Source: Phoronis australis (taxonomy: Eukaryota > Phoronida > Phoronidae). Taken from it: 33,510 nucleotides of DNA. The position numbers and the translations under genes are program-made. The DNA is taken from contig NMRA01000109.1 of assembly GCA_002633005.1 (NCBI GenBank), positions 52,035-85,544 on the forward strand. Reading direction: 5' to 3'. Shown in pieces: positions 23,773 to 32,700 of the stretch; positions within the stretch are counted from its first letter, which is position 1, and every line of letters starts with the position of its first letter. The notes beneath the pieces are model-generated. The model was not told the origin of the DNA and ran no database searches. It saw only the letters and a program-made list of their open reading frames with translations.

Positions 23773-24475
23773 TGTCAGAACATAAACTGACACTGTTTTT
23801 AGTTCTGTTGTTTTGTTTTGTTCTTATGTTTTATTGGCATGATCCCTGAGGACAGTACAGTGATGGTGTAATTTGTTTATTACAGTATAACATGAAACTT
23901 TCTAGAAGACTCTAGCATGACAGTGATTAATGCAGTTTGTAATATTCTAGAAACTAGTGTATGGTTGTAGAATGTTTGGGTAGATTCCGGGAAAGTTCTA
24001 GAATGTGCTTTGATTGGCGAAAAGTTCTAGAATATTGCATTAGTCTATGAATACACAAGCACGGGTTTGTTTGTCAGTTCAAGGGTAAACAGTTAAGGAG
24101 TACAGCAGTCGGAGAAAACTAGTTAAGAGTTAAACAGATGAGAGAACTACAGTTGAGTTACAGTGAAGAGAAACATCACTTAAAGCGAGAGTCATTAGAG
24201 AGCCAGCTATTAAGACAGCAGGTTATTTGAATCAGCGAGAGTAACACCTGCGTAAAAGATTTCAGAAGCTCATCGCAAGTGAAGTCTTCGCAGAACTGGC
24301 TGAAGTATAGAACAGACATTACGTCAGACGTTCTGTATGAGTAAGCTTGTGAACGTACGGTCGAGATTCACAAAGGGTAAACTCGAACCAGTCTTCATTC
24401 TATCGTCGCACCGAAAGCTATCAGCGCCGGTCTGTAACAACCTGCGCCTGAACACATACGGGGAAAAACGTGACA
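23773..24475 (+). mobile_element. Candidate solo LTR (about 703 bp, TGTCA...TGACA)
   Basis: The segment begins TGTCAG and ends CGTGACA, giving the inverted TGTCA/TGACA ends usual for Gypsy-type LTRs. The five bases before it (CCATG, 23768-23772) and after it (CCTTG, 24476-24480) match at four of five positions, as expected for an aged 5-bp target duplication. The interior is promoter-like: four TTCTAGAA heat-shock palindromes, an ATTGG inverted CCAAT box and a weak TATA-like TATGAATA. No primer-binding site, gag or pol follows and I found no second LTR in the window, so it is a solo LTR. Orientation is inferred from the order of promoter elements. Confidence 0.5.
23900..24032 (+). promoter_or_regulatory. 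Cluster of four heat-shock-element palindromes
   Basis: TTCTAGAA, which is TTCnnGAA with two opposed HSF half-sites, occurs exactly at 23900-23907, 23945-23952, 23996-24003 and 24025-24032. An inverted CCAAT box (ATTGG, about 24013-24017) lies between the last two, and a TATA-like TATGAATA follows about 15 bp after the last. This is the layout of heat-inducible promoters, here within the candidate LTR. Confidence 0.5.
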
Positions 24476-24812
24476 CCTTGCTGCAGGCATAACACTGCAA
24501 GCCTCGGGTTTTCTGACTGATTCTGCACATCTCTCGATGTTGTCTTCATTTTCTCCCGTGTCTTACTTTCCAATATGGTGTCATGTTGACAATGCGAGCT
24601 CCACGTATCTGAGTACCGCGTGCCCAGTCTATGTGATGTCTATGTTTTTGACAATATGACTTCACAAAATCCATTTTGTGCCCGAATCCGAATTAATTCC
24701 CATTCTCAAGCAGTGAAGTATTGTGAAAAGTTTTTGTCGAACACTCCATTATATTAAGTGGAACAATGGGCTATAGTCTATGGTGGAACAAGGATATAAT
24801 ATTTCAAACAGA

Positions 24813-25005
24813 CCACTAGGCGATGGGCCAAATATCACACATGTAGCATTCATTGTTGTGACTACCTAGGGGGCAGCCTAAATTTTCTATGTGACTAGAA
24901 AATACACTTATAATTCAAAATCCCCACGTCTACATTTGCACATTTTTTTAAAAAGTGTGTTTAGTGCAAGAAATATTATGCACATTCCATCCACTGGGTG
25001 GCGCT
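24813..25005 (+). promoter_or_regulatory. Three CTCF-like core motifs
   Basis: CCACTAGGCGATGGGC (24813 on) has a good left half. ACCTAGGGGGCAGCC (24864-24878) has a perfect right half. CCACTGGGTGGCGCT (24991-25005) is close to the full CCASYAGRKGGCRS consensus. With the three further cores at 26.5-26.8 kb they make the 24.8-26.8-kb part unusually rich in this motif. Binding is unproven. Confidence 0.35.
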
Positions 25006-25093
25006 TTTCTGTTAAATTGACCAATCGGAAAGCCAGGCTATATTGTTGCACTTATTAACTTAAATATGGCAGCTCCCATGTAATAACTAAAAC

Positions 25094-25357
25094 TTGAAGA
25101 AGCTTGAAGAAGCATCCCGACCAACGAAAGCTGATGGACTGCACAACTCTTTGGATGTATACAGATGGAAAAAAGAGGTGTCACAAAACGTTCGTTCTAG
25201 AAATCAGCTGCGTTGCCTAACTGGCTTAGTAAAACATCTTCTGCTTTGTATACTGCTATTGGAAGACCAAGCGCCACAACAAAAATTGAAGAGGCACAGA
25301 AACGCATAGCAACGTTTCAAGACACCACCAGTATTAGTAAAACTGAAGCTGCTGGAA
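25094..25357 (+). pseudogene. Possible upstream part of the Cys-rich ORF, frame unclear
   Basis: Two overlapping frames (25094-25309 and 25213-25428) are open and lysine/glutamate/threonine-rich (for example KIEEAQKRIATFQDTT and EVTQDFPRKSVRLPKY). They run into the 25358-25813 frame in a different register. They look like one protein that has suffered frameshifts, but I cannot assign a domain and the order is only inferred from position. Confidence 0.3.
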
Positions 25358-25813
25358 GTGACACAGAAGTTACCCAAGACTTCCCCAGAAAATCAGTTAG
25401 ACTTCCAAAATATGAAACACCAAATTAATCTGAACAAGATTGGAACATTCTGCCACAAATGCACCATTTGCCAGCAGGAAAAGTATCGTGCTTGCCTCCA
25501 AACAAAAACAGTGTTTGACCCTTTATTGTGTGTGGGCCACTTACCGATTTGCGTTGCTGTACCCTCTCTAATCGTCCATACTTGGCTCCTTGGCGATGGA
25601 GCTTTCCAGTTAAAATGGAAGACAATAGCCACAGCTCCATTGACGGTTCTACACGATGTACGCTGCAAGTGCAAAAAGGACATGTGTGGAGGGATACTGA
25701 GTTTGTGCTGCAATGAGTTAAATTGTACAGAAAGGTGCAGTTGTGAAAACTGTAGTAATATCAGCAGCACTGACCGCATAACATGGGATAGTGCTTTAAC
25801 AAGTCAACTGTAA
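25358..25813 (+). CDS. CXC-like cysteine-rich ORF, C-terminal part of an uncharacterised mobile-element-type protein
   Basis: An open frame of 151 codons. The middle (about residues 60-100) includes HTWLLGDGAFQLKWKT and APLTVLHDV, and is followed directly by a dense Cys cluster: RCKCKKDMCGG, SLCC, LNCTERCSCENCSN (about residues 102-140). The arrangement W-x-AP..VL..C-x-C..C...L-x-CT..C-x-C..C-x-N resembles the C-terminal CXC/tesmin-like module that I recall in many uncharacterised, repetitive invertebrate proteins. Two further Cys pairs lie N-terminal (FCHKCTICQQ). One canonical Cys/Arg-rich block seems replaced, so the fold may be degraded. Upstream frames suggest earlier frameshifts. An ATTAAA hexamer near 25847 could serve as a polyadenylation signal. 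Most likely a relic of a mobile element in the intron; a domesticated gene is possible but not shown. Confidence 0.45.
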   Translation: MTQKLPKTSPENQLDFQNMKHQINLNKIGTFCHKCTICQQEKYRACLQTKTVFDPLLCVGHLPICVAVPSLIVHTWLLGDGAFQLKWKTIATAPLTVLHDVRCKCKKDMCGGILSLCCNELNCTERCSCENCSNISSTDRITWDSALTSQL

Positions 25814-26127
25814 CTGTACCGCTAACTTCTCTAACCCCGTTATGTCATTAAATTTTCATGTTAAAAGCGTGGGTTGTGAATTTTGTTTGTTGATTTGTCA
25901 TTGAAAGTACATACTTTGATAATTGTCATGTATTTGTATCATGCTGCTTGCTAAACGCTTTCAGAATAACCTATTATTTTCATACAGTCTATACACTGTA
26001 TGCATATTCACAGAGATAATTCAACTGTTGTTTTATATAACATATTTCTGGTGTATTATGCAAACAAAATATAACAGCTTATTATTTAAAATGACTTATT
26101 CTTATTAAAATGACATAAGCAAAAAAT
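25814..26127. other. AT-rich spacer, no gene
   Basis: Very AT-rich sequence between the Cys-rich ORF and the palindrome array. A 61-codon frame at 25923-26108 is hydrophobic and Tyr/Phe-rich, as expected from AT-rich sequence by chance; not annotated. Confidence 0.5.
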
Positions 26128-26510
26128 TGAATTTCAGGCCTCAAAAGCGAGGCCCTCTATATTAATATAGAAGGCCTCGACGAAAGGCGGCCGGAGAGCG
26201 GGGCTTCTATATTAATATAGGAGCCCCGCTCTCCGGCCGCCTTTCGGCGAGGACCCCTATAATAATATAGGCGGCCTTGCCGAAAGGCGGCCGGAGAGCG
26301 GATCCCGCTATATTAATATAGACGGCCCCGCTTTTCGACTGCGTTTTAGCGAGGTCCCCTGTAATAGTATAGGGGGCCTCGCCGAAAGGCGGCCAGAGAT
26401 TGCGGCTCCCGATATTAATATAGGGTCCCTTCCGGAAGGCAGCCTATGAGCGAGGCCCACTATATTAATGTAGAAGGCACAGCCGGAAGGTGACTGACGA
26501 GCGAGTCTTC
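26128..26510. repeat. Palindrome array: AT-palindromes every 50-51 bp with GC-rich arms that alternate in orientation
   Basis: The 14-bp palindrome CTATATTAATATAG, or a close variant, starts at 26157, 26207, 26257, 26308, 26359, 26410 and 26460 (steps 50, 50, 51, 51, 51, 50). The 36-38-bp GC-rich spacers are all related to GCCGAAAGGCGGCCGGAGAG. The spacer after the first palindrome reads forward, the second is its reverse complement, the third forward, the fourth reverse. The fifth to seventh read forward and are progressively diverged. Positions 26181-26246 form a 66-bp palindrome with a single mismatched pair. Each AT core can be the tip of a long hairpin. This is not a CRISPR array, because the spacers are copies of each other. 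No coding potential. Confidence 0.9.
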
Positions 26511-26521
26511 ACATCAAAAAC

Positions 26522-26960
26522 TGCCACTAGGAGGTGCCACAGTAGCTAGATTAATCCGAAAATCATCGACAGGCTTTCTCTTCATAGTAAGAAAATACAT
26601 GCATGCCAATTTTTACAATCATCTTTAAGAGCGGTTTGGTTGAGAGGCGGATGCCAAAAAACAGCAAAAATGGTCATTAGGTGGCCCAAAATACCTCGAC
26701 TCCTTCCGAAAACAGGAATATAGCATCATCCTACTAACAGGTGCCTATATGCCAAGTTTCACAAAAATCCGTAGACGACCTTTAAATATACAGAGGTAAA
26801 TGTAAAAAAATAAATTGCCACTAGGGGGCACAATGGTTGTCAGATCCGTCCGAAATTCGTCCTCTTCTGTCGTCATCTTCATACGGACCCATCTGTCAAA
26901 TTTGGTGAAAATACTTTGAGGGGTTCAGGAGATACAGCTGCGGACGCTGGACGCCCAGAC
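26522..26960 (+). repeat. Three tandem units of about 147 bp, each starting with a CTCF-like core
   Basis: Units begin at 26522 (TGCCACTAGGAGGTGCCA), 26672 (GGTCATTAGGTGGCCCA) and 26816 (TGCCACTAGGGGGCACAA), spaced 150 and 144 bp. They share further diverged blocks in the same order: TCCGAAA, then TGCCAA.TTT.ACAA or GTCAAATTTGGTGAAAAT, then a late Gly/purine-rich part. The third unit runs into CGGACGCTGGACGCC, the kind of end seen in dispersed marine-invertebrate repeats. The core of unit 3 is a near-ideal CTCF site. A dispersed repeat family is the simplest explanation. Confidence 0.65.
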
Positions 26961-27061
26961 AGAGATGAAGGCAATTTGCACCCACATATAGGTATGTGGG
27001 CGCATAGAAATGCAGCCTCTATGAGCATTTGAATTTGACTTGGAAAAAAAAAAATAGCCAA

Positions 27062-27080
27062 CACGTCCGCCATTTTGAAT
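27062..27080 (-). promoter_or_regulatory. YY1-like motif (minus strand)
   Basis: The minus strand reads TTCAAAATGGCGGACGTG, a strong match to the YY1 consensus AARATGGCGGC. It lies just downstream of an A-rich run (27043-27053). No transcript start can be linked to it from sequence. Confidence 0.35.
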
Positions 27081-27358
27081 CTGATCATGATGAACGACCT
27101 TAGGCTTCTAGCACTTCGGGGACTAGAAGTTGTGGGTGAATCTTTTGCAATTGGGCAAATAGTGCAACCTGTATGTAAGAGTGCAGACAAAAAAACTTGA
27201 TGTCAGAGCAACATACTTGATGAAATTTCAATTCATGGCAGATACAATAATTCGCCATGTACCGTAATTAGGTAAATTAACAATGGCAGGGGTTGACAAT
27301 GGCTGCTTTTAAATTAATGGACAGCTATACAGATATGACTTTCTGTCCACTAAATCCA

Positions 27359-28084
27359 AGTTGCTTTCTTGGTCTCATTTATAGACACCGTATTAGCCCT
27401 AGTAAGCGCCTAGGGCACTTAGAAAAATTCGTTTAAGGAGAGGAGGTGCGCTTATTGGAGCCTAAGGCTGTTCAAACACAGTGTCCGAAACAGGTGAGAT
27501 CCGAAGCTAGGATTCATCAAATTTATGCTCTGCAACGTGTCTGTAGCCTACGACAGATCGACTTTCCACAAAATTGCGGTACATTGCTATCAAACTTCGT
27601 CATTAAATTACAATCCTTTATCAGAAAATTGTGGGGAAATCCCAGGGCGAAAATTTGCTGAATTATGGCAAGATTCACTTCCGTTGACAAGTACACTGTC
27701 TGTTCTGAAAAGCCAGACCATAGTAGGACACATACCTCTTGAGATCTGCAAAAATTTTAAATTAATTCTTTTTGAAGCACAGCAGAAGTTTGAAGACAGT
27801 GTATATTCACGGCTAAATACCGACACAGCGGCGAGGCTTGTGGTCTAGAAATTTGGCGCGCACTATGATTGTTTTCAGGACTGTCGGATATTATTGATAA
27901 ATTGAACTTCAGATGGTACTGCAAAATTTAAGAAATCTAGGTAAGGCACACGTCCATGGGCTGGGCGCGTTTAACGAAGTCTGAAAACACTTATTGGGCA
28001 AATTTTGTGCGCTTATTAGGGCAAATACAGTAGTTGTGAATTTTTGTACACCATATCTGAGTTGCTTTCTTGGTCTCATTTATA
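27359..28084. repeat. 25-bp exact direct repeat flanking the TIR element
   Basis: The same 25 bases (starting AGTTGCTTTCTTGG and ending CTCATTTATA) occur at 27359-27383, two bases before the left inverted end, and at 28060-28084, 27 bases after the right inverted end. The match is exact although both TIRs have diverged. It is too long for an ordinary target-site duplication and asymmetrically placed. Confidence 0.85.
27386..28032. mobile_element. Candidate TIR DNA element (about 650 bp)
   Basis: The left end reads CACCGTATTAGCCCTAGTAAGCGC. The right end (28009-28032), reverse complemented, reads TACTGTATTTGCCCTAATAAGCGC; 20 of 24 positions match. Second, inner copies of GCGCTTATTGG and TAAGCGCCTAGGGC lie near the left end. 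Overlapping short frames at 27446-27848 include IVGHIPLEIC, faintly like a VGHxPREIS motif of invertebrate repeat-borne proteins, but the ORF is too decayed to name. Flanking sequence shows an unusual direct repeat, listed separately. It is probably a non-autonomous DNA transposon. Confidence 0.55.
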
Positions 28085-29483
28085 CTTTAGACAGTTCCAA
28101 TATGAAAAGACCTCTATTGCAGGGATAAAAGTTAACATTGTCCATGACCCTGTTGCCTCTGTCTTTTGTTCAGAGTCCTTCTAGTCAACAGAGCAGTGTT
28201 GGGACTGGGATATGATCTGTCCTATTATTAAGTTGGTCAGGTATCCATTGTCAGCTACATGTATGGCAGCTGTTATACCAGTTATCTACAATATTTCCAA
28301 AGAGATAACCAAAGGCATTCATTGAATGAATTGTTCCCACAGTGGTTAAGGTCTTAGTTATGTTTGGGCAAAGATCAAACAAAAGGCCTGGTTGTTTGCT
28401 CCTGTAAATGATACGTTTACAAAACAATAGCAAAACTGCTTTTTTACAAATAAGCTCATTGGCGATTAGGCCTATTATTTAATTCAAATTTCTCAAAAAT
28501 GTGCCACTTTACATGTGTGAACTTTGTCGATATTGAAAACACTGTAGTAAATGAATTTAAAAACACCAAAATAACATTGCCCCCGTGAAGTACTCACGAA
28601 AATCACTTTCTAGAACACCTCTGAATCCTGGCCCACCGCCTACTTTGCAACAGCTATTTTACTGGAGATCGTAACCTACATGTACATTCATGAACCTCAT
28701 TCCCTTTCTTAAATGAATGTCATTAGGGCAAGATTTTGATAAAGGAATGCCCGAAACATACATCGGGATACTGACCAAAAGTTTCCACAGTTTTATGACG
28801 TTTTCTTCCAATTTAAGTGAATATATTTTCATCTTGACTGCTTTTTCTGCCACCTGTCGGTGGTAGTAATAATCAAGTGGCAGTGGTAAGAGTGCCTTTG
28901 CCACAATGTAAACTTAGAATTAAAGTTCGATTTCTTATCAAGAAGAACGCTGGGACTGTAAGCGATTCTTCTCCGTTGATTACACGGCTTTAGACTAGCA
29001 GGGGGAGGAAGCGCACTCAAAACATTTTTAAAAATATAACAAAATTGTTCATTCTCATGTACCTTTGACATCCTGATATCAAGCAAGTGCAGCAGTGTAT
29101 CACGCAATCAAGTTTTGATTTCTTTAGCCACTATAAAGTGGTTCAGTTTGCTCTGAAACGTAGGCCAATTTCAGCTTTTACCCACAGGGTGTACCGATCT
29201 ATTTCTCTAATAAGTAAGTAGCTGTATATTTACTTAATGACAAACGCTATAACATTTATACTGTTAAAGCAAGGTCACTCCAAGTGATATTTATACTGCA
29301 TCAGTTTAAAAAATCGCGACATATCACGTTCCCAGAATATAGGAATTTGCCTTGCGCTTTTATACAGTGACACTTGTATTTTGACTGATCTAATTTACAG
29401 TATGTTAGAATTGGTCTCATGGTTGTTTTATATAAAGTAAAGGGAGAGGTATCTTTAAGACACTTTTCTATTATTCATTGCAG
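28085..29483. other. End of the giant intron, no gene recognised
   Basis: No recognisable exon. I looked for an FTP N-half (WW motif) that would pair with the C-half downstream and found none. The minus-strand frames at 28659-29107 have no motif I can name. The right end is a good acceptor (TTTTCTATTATTCATTGCAG, ending at 29483). Confidence 0.45.
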
Positions 29484-29735
29484 TGACTCAAAAAGTACTA
29501 GTAGCAGTAGCATTTGACAAACCTACAAATCCGAATGGTCGCCAGTTTTGTAATTATTTCGATGGAATTATGCCTATGGTTACGACTTTCGTGCGTGATA
29601 GCAGAACAAATCAAGTTGCAGAAATCTACATGCAGTGTTTGCGTCACAAAGGTTCGTGGGGTCATACCGTTGTGGTGGAAACAAAGGAAGGAATACTCTC
29701 CCTGGCTGAAGTGGAGGTGTTTATGAAAGATCCAG
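29484..29735 (+). CDS. Internal exon: C-terminal half of a fucolectin-type F5/8C (FTP) domain
   Basis: A 252-bp exon (84 codons) with a pyrimidine-rich acceptor ending CAG at 29483 and donor GTAAAA from 29736, phase 1 at both ends. The peptide runs KVLVAVAFDKPTN, then a Cys (residue 22, RQFCNYFDGIM), a second Cys (51) before RHKGSWGHTVVV, and closes with GILSLAEVEVF (69-79). That is the order of the second half of FTP lectin domains: a strand, C...G.M, C, G-x-x-V, then L-L-EVEVY. Lectin-type FTP domains end within a residue or two of this motif, and so does the exon. The phase matches the FTP N-half exon at 5340-5648 and the WSC exon, so direct splicing to either keeps frame. The partner N-half is 24 kb upstream. 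It could also belong to a second FTP domain whose N-half is lost or unrecognised. Following exons are not in view. Confidence 0.75.
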
Positions 29736-32700
29736 GTAAAATTTCGTAATATAGCTCTGCCGTCGCGCCCACGCGCACACAAAATCACACGTGTGCATAA
29801 AAACAAATGTAAAAATGAAAATGGTTAGGCAAATAATGAGACGCATTGGAAGTGTAATTGAGAGTTCCCACTTGTATCACTTAGGCAGCTGTTCTTAATC
29901 TGGGACCATCATCTAACGATGTTGAAATTCGCTCTCGTAACATCATCTCATGTTTTAACCTCTTTCTAAACAAAATGGGAACCAGTTCCATAAAAAGTTC
30001 TTAAGAAAAATCAAACAGATTTTCAGTTAACCAAAATACATGAAGTTCACAGAAGTGTCAGAAAAGCCGGGAAGTTAGCCGCGCACCAACCATTAACAAC
30101 ATTACTTTGTTTCCGGAAGACGTGAAACGCGTATGGTATTTCACATTGCCATACAATAACTCTAACCTGGAAGGTCCGTTGAGAGGGGCAGAAATTGACT
30201 GGATCTGAACTGGGTGGTAAAAATTCAAATCCGCAGGTCTACTGTAGCCTGTCATGTATCGTGATTTTTTGCACCACTCCGCGCCGATCCAGTATATTGA
30301 CCAAGAGAGGGTCTACCACGGGCAAAGATTTTAGCGGAGGATTATCCCTTTCCCGCTTGGACAGTGGTTGTGGTTAGAGAATGTTTTCGTAGTGCGCAAG
30401 ATACGACACAACTAATATACTGTACATGTAGTACAGCCACCGAATTATTAGACTTCGTCCGGGACACCTCCGGTTTGGCTATACGTGACCGTAATCGGAA
30501 ACAAACTGGCAGTCATGCATTATCGACCGTGTCAGATGGCGTGAGAGTGAGGCGAGTCTACCAGGAACTTACCTTCAGTCGCGCGTGAGCGATCCGTGAG
30601 CGACCCCTTATTCAGTCGTGTTTCCTCGCATTTGCCTGATCCATAGAACTTTACATGAAAAAACTTTCGGTTCTCCTTTCCTTGGGACATTCTCAGATTT
30701 TTTTCTTTTCAGTATAACAGCAGAGCCTTCAGCCAAGAAAGAATCATTTTAAGTTATCGAAACCAGCTTTTATCTTAGATGGTCGGTGCCTCTTGTTCAA
30801 AGCAAATAAAAATCCGAGACACGACATTACTTTACCAGTGGGGCATGCATAACATAAGAGCACAATTTCAGGCTAATCGACCCACCCGCACACAACTCAT
30901 CTAATTATTCAACAGTGTTATAAGTGTTAATTCAAAAACTCAAAACATTTGAAAACGTCTGACAAAGAATTCTCTTGCACTTAAAATGTTTGCACATTTG
31001 CACCCTAAATAATGCATTTATGAAATTTTGAGTGGTGAGGCAAAATCTAATATAATACTGTAGGTCAAAATTTAATTTTCGGAGGGAGATGTGTCCCAGA
31101 AGGTTGAAAGTTATTCGTATAGCCATTGGATCAATGCTCACATGTTTGAAGCACGTTATTTGACACTAATGCTCCGGTGAGTAAAACGAAAGTTGTTGGG
31201 AAGACCTCACACTTTGAATCACAGGTATCTAGTGATAATGAGATTTTAGCAACAGCAGTAAAATGCTTTCATTTCACCGCTGAAGTAAAAATAGAGCACA
31301 GGAAGATGACACCAAAATACCAACAGTCAATGCTGAGCTACATCTGTGCAACCTGCGTAATGTCCCACAGGGTCTGCAAATTAGTTACTTGTTGTTTAAA
31401 CACAAAGATGCCCATGATGTCGCAACAAAATAAAATTTCTGTATGCTTGATGCCATTCAGTGGCATTCTGATCAGTCTCTGACTCAGTGGCATCAAGTCA
31501 TTTTCTTGCAGTTCGCCTAAGGCAATTACAACTTCATCTGTACAAAACGCTTTGAAATCCTGAAAACATCGGTAAAACATATTTTATGCTGATTCAACAT
31601 TTTTGCAGATTCCAGTGACTAGGAAATGAGCAGTAACTTGCCGCTTATAAATAAAATATAAGCTACAACTGGTTTATATGGATTGACATTCTGTATTCTG
31701 AAATCAAAGTGTATAGATTTTAATTATTACACACTATGAACAGGCCAACACTTTTGCAAATTTACATCTTGCTTGGTTTTGGATGGTGTTTGCAACAGAG
31801 AATTGAATAACCCAAACCACCATGCGATCAGTTCGAACCTAAAGTGAATGAAATTCATTAGTTACATTCACATTAATGAGAACAAAGAATTTTTAAACAC
31901 TAAACTTTTTCATATGTAATAATTTCAAGACTTATATACATGTAGCAACATGTATAAGGAAAACCACGATATGACTATCTTGTTTTTCACCGAAATCATT
32001 CAATCCTCAGTTTCATGCATGGCATAACGCTTTTTCTGTCGCCGACAAAACTTTCAACTTGCAAGTCCAGGTTGACCCCTTGAGCTCTGCTTCCCCACGA
32101 TGGCGTGGGTCATTCTTGCAATGATCGCGTGCACCCCCTTTCACACCTCTTGTTTGCCAAAGTGGTCGCACCGGTGTTCTTTAAGATGAGTGCTATTGGA
32201 AATAAATTATATTGGTTGTTATTCCTTACGAATCCACAACCTATGAGCTATACACAGTTAGGTGAAATATAGATGTAGATAAGGCAAAATGCTTATGTTA
32301 GACCCAGTGTTACACAAGTGTTAACTATTTCCTCACACCGGGCTTAGTGAGAAGCTTGTGTTAAGGAGCCAATTAGGCAGTCAGCGCAATTTTCTACAAA
32401 CAAAACTTTTTTGTAACAGAATGGAACACAATGAGAACAGAAAAAAAAAATCACAATTAAGGGAACACCATGCAGCCATTAAACAAAAATATTTACTTTA
32501 AACACAACAATAAAACACCATTTCAAAACCTTTAAAGCTCTGCCCCAACAGATTGCTGCCACTGTATACAGCAGGCCAGACCAAAGCAATATGGTGGCCA
32601 TCACTTATCCACAAAATGTCAGCTATCATCTCTCAGTAACTCCCATACGAAGCCATCACGGTGAAAACCCCAAGCACATATTAAGAGCATATTCGCAGAT

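Noticed and set aside
26157-26473. CRISPR-like array with regularly spaced 14-bp palindromes
   Set aside because: The spacers are copies and reverse complements of each other, the repeat is too short and AT-only, and the setting is an animal genome with splice sites and retroelements.
31177-31580. Overlapping 80-101-codon frames on both strands
   Set aside because: Neither has a known motif and no convincing splice sites frame them.
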